Part shown: positions 44,328-55,449 of the stretch, in pieces
Layout: each line of letters starts with the position of its first letter
Numbering within the stretch: position 1 is the stretch's first letter
Assembly (NCBI GenBank): GCA_033782935.1
Contig: JAWQEG010000136.1
Location: 213,501 to 277,500 of the forward strand
Length of the DNA: 64,000 nucleotides
Source of the DNA: Petrolisthes cinctipes
Taxonomy: Eukaryota; Arthropoda; Malacostraca; Decapoda; Porcellanidae
Direction of reading: 5' to 3'
Notes under the pieces: model-generated
Seen by the model: only the letters and a program-made list of their open reading frames with translations
Databases searched by the model: none
What the model was told of the DNA's origin: nothing
Made by a program: the position numbers and the translations under genes

Positions 44328-44593
44328 TTAAGGGGGTGCGGGAGTAGGGGGCAGGCTTGAGGGGGGTTTGGGGTGTGCGGGAATAGGGGGACAGGCTTGG
44401 GGTGGGTAGAAAGCCTGTCCCCTATTCCCGCACCCCTCTAACCCCCCCCCTCAAGCCTGTCCCCCTACTCCCGCACCCCCCAAAACCCCGCCAAGCCTGT
44501 CCCCCTACTCCCGCATCCCCCAAAACCCCGCCAAGCCTGTTCCCTACTCCCGCACCCCCCTAAGCCTGTCCCCCTATTCCTGCACCCCCTTAA
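44328..44593. mobile_element. Family D foldback, complete, TTAA both ends
   Basis: TTAAGGGGGTGCGGGAGTAG at left and CTGCACCCCCTTAA-type right end; centre 'ggtgggtagaaagcctg'. The left arm has two units, the right arm five. The best example in the window of the family's termini and TTAA target. Confidence 0.88.
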
Positions 44594-44966
44594 ATAAAAT
44601 GAAGTATAATGTATGAGATTATCATTATAATTTTGTACAATCCCAGATTTTTACGAGAGTTTGGTTGTAGCACAATAAATACTAGCTATATATACTGTCA
44701 ACAAATGTAGGTGGGCTGGATTATACACCAATAAAGGCCTCCATAGACTATTATCAATCATACCTGCACAAACTGGGTGGTTGTACAGGTATAACCGTGG
44801 TGTGTGTGTGTGATTGATGGTCTGCACAAATGACTGAAAATTTTTTTGAAGAAAAAAAGTTATATTAGTTATTTAGTTATAGTATTTTATACAGGTAATC
44901 AAGTCAAGGAATACAGGAAGTGTGTGTGTGTCATTAATACCTGTAATTATGTTATTATGTATTGTG

Positions 44967-45132
44967 TACAGCCTCAATCAAATAACCACCGACACTTTCC
45001 TTCCATTGTGCAAATAAATCAGTATCATATCAAAATATAATCATACAACACCTTACATCAACTCAACCCCCTCAATTATTATTATAAGGTGCTGCAATAT
45101 CATACACGTGTTGTTCTTTATTACCAAAATAT
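44967..45132. mobile_element. Family C MITE, left half
   Basis: TACAGCCTCAATCAAATAAC through 'tcatacaacaccttacatca' and one body block ending 'attaccaaaatatttatg'; the right terminus is lost at the LINE fragment. Confidence 0.8.
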
Positions 45133-45149
45133 TTATGTCAAGATAGAAA

Positions 45150-45605
45150 ATATAAATGAAACCAAGATGAAAATGGAATCCCTGTTGTCGGATGTCAAAC
45201 TATGGATGTTAATTAAAGCGGAAACTGAAACTGAATGATAACAAGACTGAAATCACCATTATCCGTGGTAACAGAAGGATAAACCATCTTGAAAATGATC
45301 TGTCGTTGAACATTGGAGGCCATCAGCTGGACCCAGTATCCACTGTGCGAAACCTCGGAGTGCACTTAAATTCCAAACTGAATTATGAGGAAAATAATTA
45401 TTAAACAGGTTGTCAAGGTCTGCAACTTTCATATCAGGAACTTGTATTCTCTAAGGGGGTTTCTCAACAAGCGATGTCTCCTATCATTAATTCATTCAGC
45501 CATTTTGTCTCGTGTTGATTACTGTAATGTCTTGTGGGTTGGTCTTCCTAACTATCTACTAAAAAAAAGTCCAGACCATTCAAAATAGAACAGCAAGACT
45601 TATCC
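45150..45605 (+). pseudogene. LINE reverse-transcriptase C-terminal fragment (CR1/Jockey-like)
   Basis: Plus-strand scrap in several frames: KLKLNDNKTEITIIRG near 45215 (end of the RT palm region), NIGGHQLDPVSTVRNLGVHL (45310-45370), then KQVVKVCNFHIRNL, SLRGFLNKRCLLSLIHSAIL, SRVDYCNVLWVGLP (45400-45560), then after an A8 slip QTIQNRTARLIQ. This is the thumb and post-RT region typical of CR1/Jockey-group ORF2. At least three frameshifts or stops: dead. Confidence 0.85.
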
Positions 45606-46125
45606 AGCCTCTTCTGATATGTCAGAGGTGCCGGGTGGTGGCCACACCGCAGCCTGGCCAGGTGGACTCTGTCCTCACGGGGAAGGGAGGATTCGGACGG
45701 GTGGATGTCAGGAGGTCGTGCATGCAGCTGAGTGTTGTTTTTGAGTGTTTGGATGGATTCATGAGTGATTTGAGTATGGATGTGTTTCTGGAGATTGGTT
45801 TGGGGTGGGCAGGGTGTAAGAGATGATAGTATTTGTGTATGGTATCGTATACTGGGTGTTGTTTTGATGTTCCTTGGCATGTGTGGGTGTTGTGCCATGT
45901 AGTGTAGTGGATGGTGTGGGTTTGTGGAGGCTGCAGCAAGTGTTTGTGTGCCTTTCATGTCAAGGTGATCCTTGATTTTGAGGACTTTGGTTTCATAGTG
46001 TAGGTGGTCTGTAGGTGTGGTAGCTGTGCAGCCTGTGATTGTCTTTATGGCTCTGTTCTGTATGGTTTGAAGGGTGTTGTGATGAGTCTCAGTGAGGTTT
46101 GAAGTAACAGTGGCAGCTATGAATT
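45606..46125 (-). pseudogene. LINE ORF2 C-terminal end (Jockey/R1-like)
   Basis: Minus strand, reading inward from 46125: HHNTLQTIQNRAIKTITGCT, HYETKVLKIKDHLDMKGTQT, then a Pro/His-rich linker, ARPPDIHPSESSLPREDRVH, LARLRCGHHPAPLTYQKRL. The 'SLPR..RV.LARLRCGHHPALL.Y..RL' block is the conserved C-terminal region of arthropod Jockey-type elements. The frame is open for about 170 codons. It meets the plus-strand LINE tail head-on at about 45605. Confidence 0.8.
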
Positions 46126-46494
46126 GAACCGAAATTCAGTCGTCTGCTCGGGCGAAACAAACCCAATTATAATTTGTCAATATGCGGGTTTAACTGTTCT
46201 CTAATAAATATCATGTAAATAAACGTATTATATTGATAATGAGTAACATGTTATAAACATTATGGACATATTACAACAACAATATTACAACACATATATC
46301 CAAATAAAATTGCATTCATTCATGTAAGAAACACGATTTTCGAATACTACATCAGTACCGAAACCAGTTTGTCTCACATGAAATAAAGCTTCAGTATTTA
46401 ATTATATGTGTTGTAATAATAATTAACCCACGTCCGCCGTGATCTGTCAGTGACACCATCAGATAATAGTTTACCAATACACATAATAAATGCT

Positions 46495-46498
<4 letters not shown>

Positions 46499-46552
<54 letters not shown>

Positions 46553-46616
46553 TGTCTGAAGATGTAATATACGAAAGTACTTACTGTTCTGCCTTTGTTT
46601 TCTCCTGTGGTTACTC

Positions 46617-46684
<68 letters not shown>
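46499..46684. repeat. Two (AT)n tracts
   Basis: 46499-46549 and 46620-46684, separated by 70 bp of unique DNA; cruciform-prone. 46130-46498 has no recognisable gene. Confidence 0.95.
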
Positions 46685-46687
<3 letters not shown>

Positions 46688-46707
46688 TTAAAAAATATCT
46701 AAGTAGG

Positions 46708-49205
46708 TACAGTCACTCATAAAAATTAAGACCCCCACAGGCCAGTCATCTTCTTATACTTGTGATATCGGTTCTGGCAACAGTGTACGTGACGTAAGTG
46801 ATGGCGCTTGAGAGATGAAATTGATTTGCTCGACACATTTGTAACTAATGGTAGATAAGACGAAGCATGAGTTGGGATAATGTTTCGAGCAAACCAACCT
46901 TCCTCCAAACACAACCCACACCACACCACCTCTGACGTTCACACTCCCGTGAGGCCCACCCAGCGTTGTCAATGTTGGCCGAGATAACCCCGAAACACTA
47001 GTTGTGAGCTCTGCTCGCTCGAACCATTCACTGGTGGGAGGGAGAAGTAAGGAGGGATTTGAGGAGGGTAGGGGGGATGTCTATACAAGAGAGGTGAGAA
47101 ATTATTCTTGGGGAGGTGAAAAATGTGTGGAAGCTTTAATAAAAGTACGAAAATACACCCGGTTATCAATTATTTATATACCGATATTCGTGTCAATTAT
47201 TAACATCATTAAAGGTAAGATTAACTTTTTCATATTATGATGTAACACAAAAACAACCGAGGTAATATTATTGTATACTTTTTTCGTATAATATTTAATG
47301 GTTATTATCATGCACTAAACGCTAAAAAATACTTACACAATAACTGAATAAGAATCATGAACCAGAATGCTATTTATTAAATGAAGCAAATGTGAATACC
47401 TTTATATTACCACTAACACACACTTCCATTTCCCCCGTATCTACCTAACAGTTTATAATCGTGTCAAATATCAAGGCTCTCATTATCCCTCACGTGATAG
47501 CAACCTTGTAATATTCTGAATACTTTTAACAATAGCTCGTTGTATTGAATATAGTGAACACGTGCTGTTTGATAATTTACTATAAATCCCTCAGTATTTC
47601 ATCTGTTTGTAGGTAGCAAATTTTTTTTATTTTGGCAGATAATACATGTGAGCAGAGGCCAGGGAGATTGCGTCTGGCACCCACAGGCTTGTCAACTGTT
47701 TTTTTTTTTTTTTTTTTTTCATTAATTAGAGATTGACGTTGACTCTAGTCTCGTTAGCCCAAATTAGTTTTGATACTCCAAGAGGATTATGAGTTGGTTG
47801 AAAACCACTAAACTGGTAAGGGTATTGAAGACTGAGTGTGGAAATATTCCCTCTCCAACATGTTGGCAGTCCTGATGACTTGAAGATGTGTAAGGTGGTG
47901 CAGTCAGTCAGTTCACAAGACAAGGTGTATATGGAATGTCACACTAATATCAACCTTGTAGCAGAAGACAGTAAAGACCAATACGGCATCAAATACAACG
48001 GTATGAGTAGTGGTAGAGTGTATATGGAATGTCACACTAATATCAACCTTGTAGCAGAAGACAGTAAAGACCAATACGGCATCAAATATAACGGTGTGAG
48101 TATTGGGAAAATGTTGTATGATGGGAAACACAGGATTTCAGACCTTAACACGCCTTCAATAAAGTTTAATTTTAAGAAATGTTGAAAATAGTTTCCAGCT
48201 TGTTTATTAACATGTCCGATGAAACCTCAACTGTGCATCCCATGCATTACTTGATGGAACTATTATAATGTTTAAATAATTATGAATATACTTCTCTCGC
48301 AACTCATGACAGATAAAACCAATAAAACCTCTGTCACCAACATTATTATGTTATGTGTGTGTGTACTGGCTTATATAATTATATAAGTATATTACATGCA
48401 CACAGAAAAGAGAGATACACACGGAGAAGAGAGATACAGACCAAACAATAATTTTTGATAACAAGAGACAAATGACAAAAAAAGGGTTTCATAGTCAAAT
48501 TCCAATATTTCAATACAACAGGCTATTATTAAAAGTATTCAGAATATTACAAGGTTGCTATCACGTGAGGGATAATGAGAGCCTTGATATTTGACACGAT
48601 TATAAACTGTTAGGTAGATACGGGGGAAATGGAAGTGTGTGTTAGTGGTATCAACACTTGACACATGTAATATAAAGGTATTCACATTTGCTTCATTTAA
48701 TAAATAGCATTCTGGTTCATGATTCTTATTCAGTTATTGTGTAAGTATTTTTCAGCGTTTAGTGCTTGATGATAACCATTGAATATTATACGAAAAAATA
48801 CCGTATACAATAATATTACCTCGGTTGTTTTTGTGTTACATCATAATATGAAAAACTTAATCTTACATTTAATGATGTTAATAATTGACACGAATGTTGG
48901 TATATAAATAATTGATAACTGGGCTTCCACACATTTTTCACCTCCCCAAGAATAATTTCTCACCTCTTATGTATAGACACCCCCCCTACCCTCCTCAAAT
49001 CCCTCCTTACTTCTCCCTCCCACCAGTGAATGGTTCGAGCGAGCAGAGCTCACAACTAGTGTTTCGGGGTTATCTCGGCCAACATTGACAACGCTGGGTG
49101 GGCCTCACGGGAGTGTGACCAGCTGTACAACGTTACCAGAGCCGATATCACACCACTCAAAAGGTGTCTTGCCTGGGGGTGTCTTTACTTTTATGAGTGA
49201 CTGTA
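46708..49205. mobile_element. Family E long-arm foldback transposon (2.5 kb)
   Basis: TACAGTCACTCATAAAAATT at left, 'acttttatgagtgactgta' at right, TA at both edges: Tc1/mariner-like termini. Arms of 826 bp (46708-47533) and 678 bp (48528-49205) are inverted copies with high identity over long stretches ('gtttcggggttatctcggcc', 'ctcattatccctcacgtga'); the left arm has about 150 bp (46790-46930) not in the right. The ~1 kb centre is unique, with a T22 run and a small open frame. No transposase motif is seen, so it is non-autonomous. Confidence 0.87.
47829..48185 (+). other. Small open frame with 93-bp in-frame duplication inside E
   Basis: Open from 47829 to TGA at 48183-48185; the first ATG gives MCKVVQSVSSQDK. 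A 31-residue block (VYMECHTNINLVAEDSKD + QYGIKYNG) is present twice (47925 and 48018), identical in the two halves except its last few residues. The tail is KMLYDGKHRISDL, then a Lys/Phe-rich end. I do not recognise the family. It could be a captured host exon or a chance frame; the clean 3n duplication that keeps the frame is suggestive, not proof. No splice signals stand out. Confidence 0.4.
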
Positions 49206-49207
49206 CT

Positions 49208-49400
49208 TACAGCCATGGCTGATAGTGGTGGACCAGGGTCCAAGGAGTGTTGGAGAGCAACTGAACAGAGTTCGAAAAAGTGAGTCTTATAAACCTCTCT
49301 CATCGTTGAGAATGGTTTGTAAAATTCACTTGTTCGAAATTGTTCAGTTGCTCTCCAACACTCCTTGGACCCTGGTACACCACTATCAGCCATGGCTGTA
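49208..49400. mobile_element. Family F foldback, complete (193 bp)
   Basis: TACAGCCATGGCTGATAGTG at left and CACTATCAGCCATGGCTGTA at right are perfect, and pairing continues (ccagggtccaaggagtgttg / caacactccttggaccctgg, gagagcaactgaaca) for ~68 bp with one small bulge. TA edges. It begins two bases after element E ends. Confidence 0.93.
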
Positions 49401-49651
49401 CAGCTGGCCTGTTTATCAAATTCCATGATATGTTTGAAGAAATGTAATCAGTATAAAAAGGAAAATAAGCATTCAATTTGACCAGCTACTTGCCCATTTA
49501 TAAGGAAAACGAGTTGTTCGACCTTTCAAAATTTGATTCTATATTCAAATCCTCTACCACCAGTAGTCAGTGTAATGGCTTGTCCTGTCATACAGCCCCC
49601 CTCCCTTCTTATTATCCCCCCCCCCCCTTTCTCTCTCTCTCTCTCTCCTTA

Positions 49652-50676
49652 CAACCCCAACTCACCAAAAAACTTTCGAATATTTCTCTCTCTCTCTCCT
49701 GTCACGAACCTGCAAGCAACTCGACAGCCAGGCGTCAGCTGTGGGACGTTCCCCCGCAAACCAGTTCAAACTGACCGGAACCAACCCGCCCTTCTTGCCC
49801 TAACCTACCAAGTGGCGTAGATAGCGAGGGCCTAATCAACCAATCCCAGACGAGCTTACGTGCTCGCAACCAATGGCAGAGTAGTTAACATAGTTGAACC
49901 TATCAGAGACGTGTGGTCATAAGGATCGGCCAATCAGCAGCCGTTGGGGGCAAATATAAGCAGCTGCCCCGGCTGACTGAACTCAGTGATAGCCAAGAAA
50001 TCCAACAAGTAAGTAAGTAAGACTGAACTCAGTGAATGCTCAGGCTTCACTCCGTCACTTGCCATCTCGGTTCAACTCCCTGTTATATTAGTGTATCCAG
50101 TGAATGCTCAGGCTTCACTCCGTCACTTGCCATCTCAGTTCAACTCCCTGTTATATTAGTGTATCCAGTGAATGTTCAGGCTTCACTCCGTCACTTGCCA
50201 TCTCGGTTCTCCCCTTGCTATATCTTGTATCGAGTGACGAGATATTCTCACACTCCTCATTACATACTATCTCTGCTTTTATCTCTGCTAGTGTTCATAT
50301 TTTCTATTTTGTTTAACTTTGATATAATTGTATTCTATTATTTGGTATTCTAATTGTCATTTTGTGTCTTGTTAACGTAACGTAATTCCTATTGCTTTTA
50401 TTTCATTATAAATATTGTACTTATTTTTTGTAATATTATACATGTAAAAATCATTAGTGATTCGTTTACATTACTCTTTCTGGGCAAATATCCATTGAGG
50501 GAGTGGGGTGGAAGGTTCCCGTCTTGTTTCATTAGTGGTAACTCCACTGATTACAGTAACATATCCATCAGAGTTATACTTTAGCTGTTCACAACCCCCT
50601 TCTCTTCCCCTAGACATAAACAAGCCAAACACTGGGGTTGTAACAACCCCAACACACCAAAAACTTTCGAACATTT
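49652..50676 (+). promoter_or_regulatory. Promoter-like segment between 35-bp direct repeats (solo LTR?)
   Basis: Direct repeats 'caaccccaactcaccaaaaa' + 'ctttcgaa' flank it at 49652-49686 and 50644-50676. Inside: 'tgtcacgaacctgc' (49698), several CCAAT/ATTGG matches (49840-49940), a TATA-like 'gcaaatataagcag' (about 49950), then a 68-bp direct triplication at 50029-50230 (cttcactccgtcacttgcca, tccctgttatattagtgta). Such CCAAT + TATA architecture with a TGTCACGA start resembles arthropod LTRs, but no TG..CA pair with a target duplication could be fixed. Confidence 0.35.
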
Positions 50677-50679
50677 TCT

Positions 50680-51237
50680 TGGGACCTGACTGCACACTTT
50701 GAATCCTCAGAGTTAGTTAAGAGGAGGAAGGGGTATTTCTTTCTCCAAACTATGCCAGAAAACAGACGAGCTGGGTGTTACTAATGGAGATCTGTTTCGT
50801 GGTTATAGTAGTTTGGAGGAAACAGAAGCTCACCGACTCATCCACAAGAGAGTATCATCTCGAGAGTCGAACGAACCAGTCTAAGTTTTCTCTCCTTCCT
50901 TCCCTCCCTCTCCCCCTTCCCTCCCTCCCTTCCTTATTCCACGAGGCTAATTTCACGCACGTGTGAATGGAAATGTCGGGAACAGAGGTGATGAGGGAGG
51001 ACCGGTCTGAGAGGCGACTCAGTATACTATCAGCAGTGGGAGTGAAGTGGTAAAGGTAAGTGATCGTTGTTCATTTGCAGTTTGGTTTTACTTTGCTTTA
51101 TACGTGTTCAGGGTGTCCGAAAATTATCAGTACAATTGTTTGTCATTAATAGTTGATCAGTGTCAAAATTCCAGTGTTTTCCTGCTATATATATAGACAG
51201 AGAATTTTAATTTTTCTGTGTAAAAGATATTGTTTAC
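50680..51237. other. M-like fragment and pyrimidine patch, no gene seen
   Basis: 50740-50830 has M-like arms ('tctccaaactatgccagaaa' / 'tagtttggaggaaacagaag'). 50888-50935 is CT-rich. No gene recognised. Confidence 0.5.
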
Positions 51238-51830
51238 ATTCGCGAGCTGATGGGATGGAGACACGAGCTCACTCATCATTGGATCGTTTCTACCTGACGA
51301 GAGAGAGAAAGATGGGGGAGGTTGTGTCGGGCTGGTGGAGTGTTGCCACTTCTGACTGATATACAACTATCGCACCATCCACTGAAAATTTCATTCGACG
51401 CATTCACTGGTGAGAGGGAGAGACGGGAAGGAGGAATGATGGTGGTTAGGGATGAATGTATGAGTGTTATGGCAGGATGAATTTAATTAGTTGTGTATTC
51501 GAGTTAGACATGATTCTCGTAATTTTGTGTAATATTAATTATTGTTGAAACACATTTATCATTAGATATAGCAATTTTATCAAATAAGTTTTTAAGTTTT
51601 ATAGACCCCTATCCCATCTGATGTCATTACAGTTCTGATATCGCCCAAAGTTAACCATAAGTACTTACACAAGATAAAGACGTCTCTACAGCCACGGTTA
51701 TTGGAGTCTCTTGTTGTTTCTCCCTCCACCAGCCCCTCCCTTCTTCCTCTCTCACTCCCCCATAACTCGTCAGGTAGAAGCGACCCCATGATTAGTGTAC
51801 TAGTGTCTCCAACTCATCGGCTCGCGACTG
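51238..51830. repeat. Foldback with ~110-bp arms
   Basis: Left arm 'cgcgagctgatgggatggag' ... 'gtttctacctgacgagag' (51238-51345) pairs with 51715-51830 ('ctcgtcaggtagaagcgac' ... 'ctccaactcatcggctcgcg'). The ~370-bp loop includes 'gcattcactggtgagaggga', shared with the arms of element E. Confidence 0.78.
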
Positions 51831-52126
51831 CAAGTAGATTGGTCGTGAATGTGTAATGGTCAAGTGTCCCATATCATTTACGGTATGAAAATCTACCCAA
51901 ATGTTTACTCGGATTGTGTTGTCAAAATTTTTTTTTTTTTTTTTTTAGGCCGCCTTTGATAAATATTGTACTAATGTTCATAAGTTCATTCCCTCGGTCG
52001 ACCACATTAAGGACTCCATAGACTATCATTCATGCCTGAGCAAACTAGATGGCTGTGCAATCTTGTAAATTTGCCACACACTAGCAAGAAGACTGAGCAG
52101 TCACCACACATTATCATGCATCACTG

Positions 52127-53400
52127 TACACTCGCGGTCAGAAATTGTGTCCTGGTCCCTTGGCACAATGAATCGCAACTAGCAAAGCTTTGATGATTCG
52201 AACAAATTGTTCGAACCTTATTTTTATATATATATATATATATAAATATATATATATATAAAAAAAAAAAAAAATTTATATATTTTTTTATATAACAAAT
52301 TTTTATATATTTTTTTTATAGAAATATTTTTATATACACATTTAAAAAAAATTATATATATATATATATAAAATTTATATATAAAAAAATTATATAATTT
52401 TTTTTATATAAAAAAATTATATAACAAAAATTATATAAACATATTTTTTATATAAAAAATTATTTTATATAAAAATAGTTTTTTATAAAAAAAATTATAT
52501 AAAAAAAAAATATAAAAAAAATTTAATAAAAAAAATTATAAAACAAATTTTATAAAAAAAAAATTATATAAATTTTTTTATAAAAAAAATTTATATAATT
52601 TTTTTTATAAAAAATTTATAATTTTTTTTATAAAAAATTTATAATTTTTTTTATAAAAAATTTATAATTTTTTTTATAAAAAAAATTTATATAATTTTTG
52701 TTATATAAACAAATATTGTATATATAATTTTTTTTTATAATATTTTTTTATATAAAAAAAATTATATAATTTTGTTTAAAAAAATTTATATAAAAAAAGC
52801 AATTTATATAAAAAAAATTATAATTTTTTTATATTTTTTTTATATAATGCTTTTTTTTATAAAAAAATATATAAAACTTTTTTTATAAAAAATTGTTATA
52901 AAAAAATTTATATAAAAATTTGTATATAAAAAAATTTTTATATAGAATTTTTTTTATATAAATTTTTTTTATATATATTTTTTTTATATATAAAACATTT
53001 TTATATAACTTTTTTGTATAAAAAAAATTATAAAAAAAAATAAAAAAAAAATTATATAAAAAAAATTTAATAAAAAAAATTTAATATAAACAAAAATTTA
53101 TATAATTTTTTTTTTTTATATAAACTAATTTTTTATATAAAAAATATATAAAAAAATTATATAACAAATTTTATAAATTTTTTTTGTATAAATACAAATT
53201 TTATATTATTTGTTTTATATATAAAAAAATTATACAAAAAATTTATATATAAAAAAAATTTATATAAAAATTTGTTTATATAAAAAAAATTATATAAAAA
53301 AATTTATATATAAAAAAAAAAATTATATATAAAAAAATTTATATATAAAAAAAAATTTATATATTTTTTTTTATATATATAAAAAAAAAATTATATAAAA
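52127..53400. mobile_element. Family A element, copy 3, right end replaced
   Basis: TACACTCGCGGTCAGAAATT at left, the usual 'ttgatgattcgaacaaat' block, then ~1.2 kb AT array (52219-53400) more degenerate than in copies 1 and 2. No inverted right terminus follows. Instead a second left-end fragment in the same orientation occurs at 53443-53485 (TACAATCGCGGTCAGAAATT, cctgatcccttggcacgatg). Confidence 0.8.
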
Positions 53401-54142
53401 AGCTTTTGGAAGAAGTGTGGACCCTTGATCTGTCCGGAGCTGTACAATCGCGGTCAGAAATTATGTCCTGATCCCTTGGCACGATGTTGGCTTCGGTAAG
53501 TATAATATTGTTTATAAGTATTATAAAGTTAGTGTTCTTATGATATGATACAGGAAATAGAATTTGGAAGAATTGAATGATAATGTAAGAGGTTAATAGT
53601 TTAAATAAACAGGAAGATTAATTAATATCGATAAAAGATGTTGAATTATAGTCAAGTGCGTGACAAAAAGAAAGAATAGTAAAAGTAGTTTAAATGTAAT
53701 GAAGATATCTTGAGAGGAATTTGATATATTTAATAAAAGAAAAGTTAATGACCGTTAAAAATATGAAGCCTAATAAGTATGAGAGAAAAGTGATAATAAT
53801 TAAAAAAAATAGTGAAGGGTTTTATAAAGATGTAGGCTATATATTAATAATATAAGAAAAGTTAATGACCGTTAAAAATATGAAGCCTAATAAGTATGAG
53901 AGAAAAGTGATAATAATTAAAAAAAATAGTGAAGGGTTTTATAAAGATGTAGGCTATATATTAATAATGGTCGCATAAAAAAATGGATGTAATAGAACTT
54001 ATGGATCCGACTGTATGTGTCTTGTGTGCGAGAGTGTGGTAACGAATTATATTAATTGCTTCTGTAACTCGTAATGAAATCATAGTTAGCAAATACTATA
54101 GGAGTTGTTGAATGTTTCTAATGATGATATTTGTAATTGCAG

Positions 54143-54302
54143 GTGGTGAAGGTGGTGAAGAAAGTGGTATGATGCGCCAGTACACACACCCAGTCTTCAT
54201 TGTATTGGGTGGTACAGCATTGTGCGGACACGTGTACTGGCGCGGGGCTACACTCTCCTGAAGTTCAAGTATTGACAAGGATCGATTGTGATGTTGGCTT
54301 CG
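54143..54302 (+). other. Exon-like block, copy 1 of 6
   Basis: Preceded by a branch-point-like ttctaatgatg 23 nt upstream and acceptor tttgtaattgcag; followed by an ideal donor cttcg|gtaagt. With one base carried from an upstream exon the frame reads GGEGGEESGMMRQYT, then HPVFIVLGGTALCGHVYW (a plausible membrane span) and RGATLS, TGA. After the stop, a new ATG TTG GCT TCG reaches exactly to the donor. Length 160 is 1 mod 3, so including a second copy would change frame. I do not recognise the peptide. Alternatives: terminal coding exon, small membrane peptide starting at MMRQYT, or non-coding exon. Confidence 0.5.
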
Positions 54303-55289
54303 GTAAGTATAATATTGTTTATAAGTATTATAAAGCTAGTGTTCTTATGATATGATACAGGAAATAGAATTTGGAAGAATTGAATGATAATATAAGAGGT
54401 TAATAGTTTAAATAAACAGGAAGATTAATTAATATCGATAAAAGATGTTGAATTATAGTCAAGTGCATGACAAAAAGAATGAATAGTAAAAGTAGTTTAA
54501 ATGTAATGAAGATATCTTGAGAGGAATTTGATATATTTAATAAAAGAAAAGTTAATGACCGTTAAAAATATGAAGCCTAATAAGTATGAGAGAAAAGTAA
54601 TAATAATTAAAAAAAATAGTGAAGGGTTTTATAAAGATGTAGGCTATATATATATATATATAGTATTATAAAGTTAGTGTTCTTATGATATGATACAGGA
54701 AATAGAATTTGGAAGAATTGAATGATAATGTAAGAGGTTAATAGTTTAAATAAACAGGAAGATTAATTAATATCGATAAAAGATGTTGAATTATAGTCAA
54801 GTGCGTGACAAAAAGAATGAATAGTAAAAGTAGTTTAAATGTAATGAAGATATCTTGAGAGGAATTTGATATATTTAATAAAAGAAAAGTTAATGACCAT
54901 TAAAAATATGAAGCCTAATAAGTATGAGAGAAAAGTGATAATAATTAAAAAAAATAGTGAAGAGTTTTATAAAGATGTAGGCTATATATTAATAATATAA
55001 GAAAAGTTAATGACCGTTAAAAATATGAAGCCTAATAAGTATGAGAGAAAAGTGATAATAATTAAAAAAAATAGTGAAGGGTTTTATAAAGATGTAGGCT
55101 ATATATTAATAATGGTCGCATAAAAAAATGGATGTAATCGAACTTATGGATCCGACTGTATATGTGTCTTGTGTGCGAGAGTGTGGTAACGAATTATATT
55201 AATTGCTTCTGTAACTCGTAATGAAATCATAGTTAGCAAATACTATAGGAGTTGTTGAATGTTTCTAATGATGATATTTGTAATTGCAG

Positions 55290-55449
55290 GTGGTGAAGGT
55301 GGTGAAGAAAGTGGTATGATGCGCCAGTACACACACCCAGTCTTCATTGTATTGGGTGGTACAGCATTGTGCGGACACGTGTACTGGCGCGGGGCTACAC
55401 TCTTCTGAAGTTCAAGTATTGACAAGGATCGATTGTGATGTTGGCTTCG
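55290..55449 (+). other. Exon-like block, copy 2
   Basis: Same acceptor, length and donor. One visible difference in the frame: the last sense codon TCC is TTC (Ser to Phe). Confidence 0.5.
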
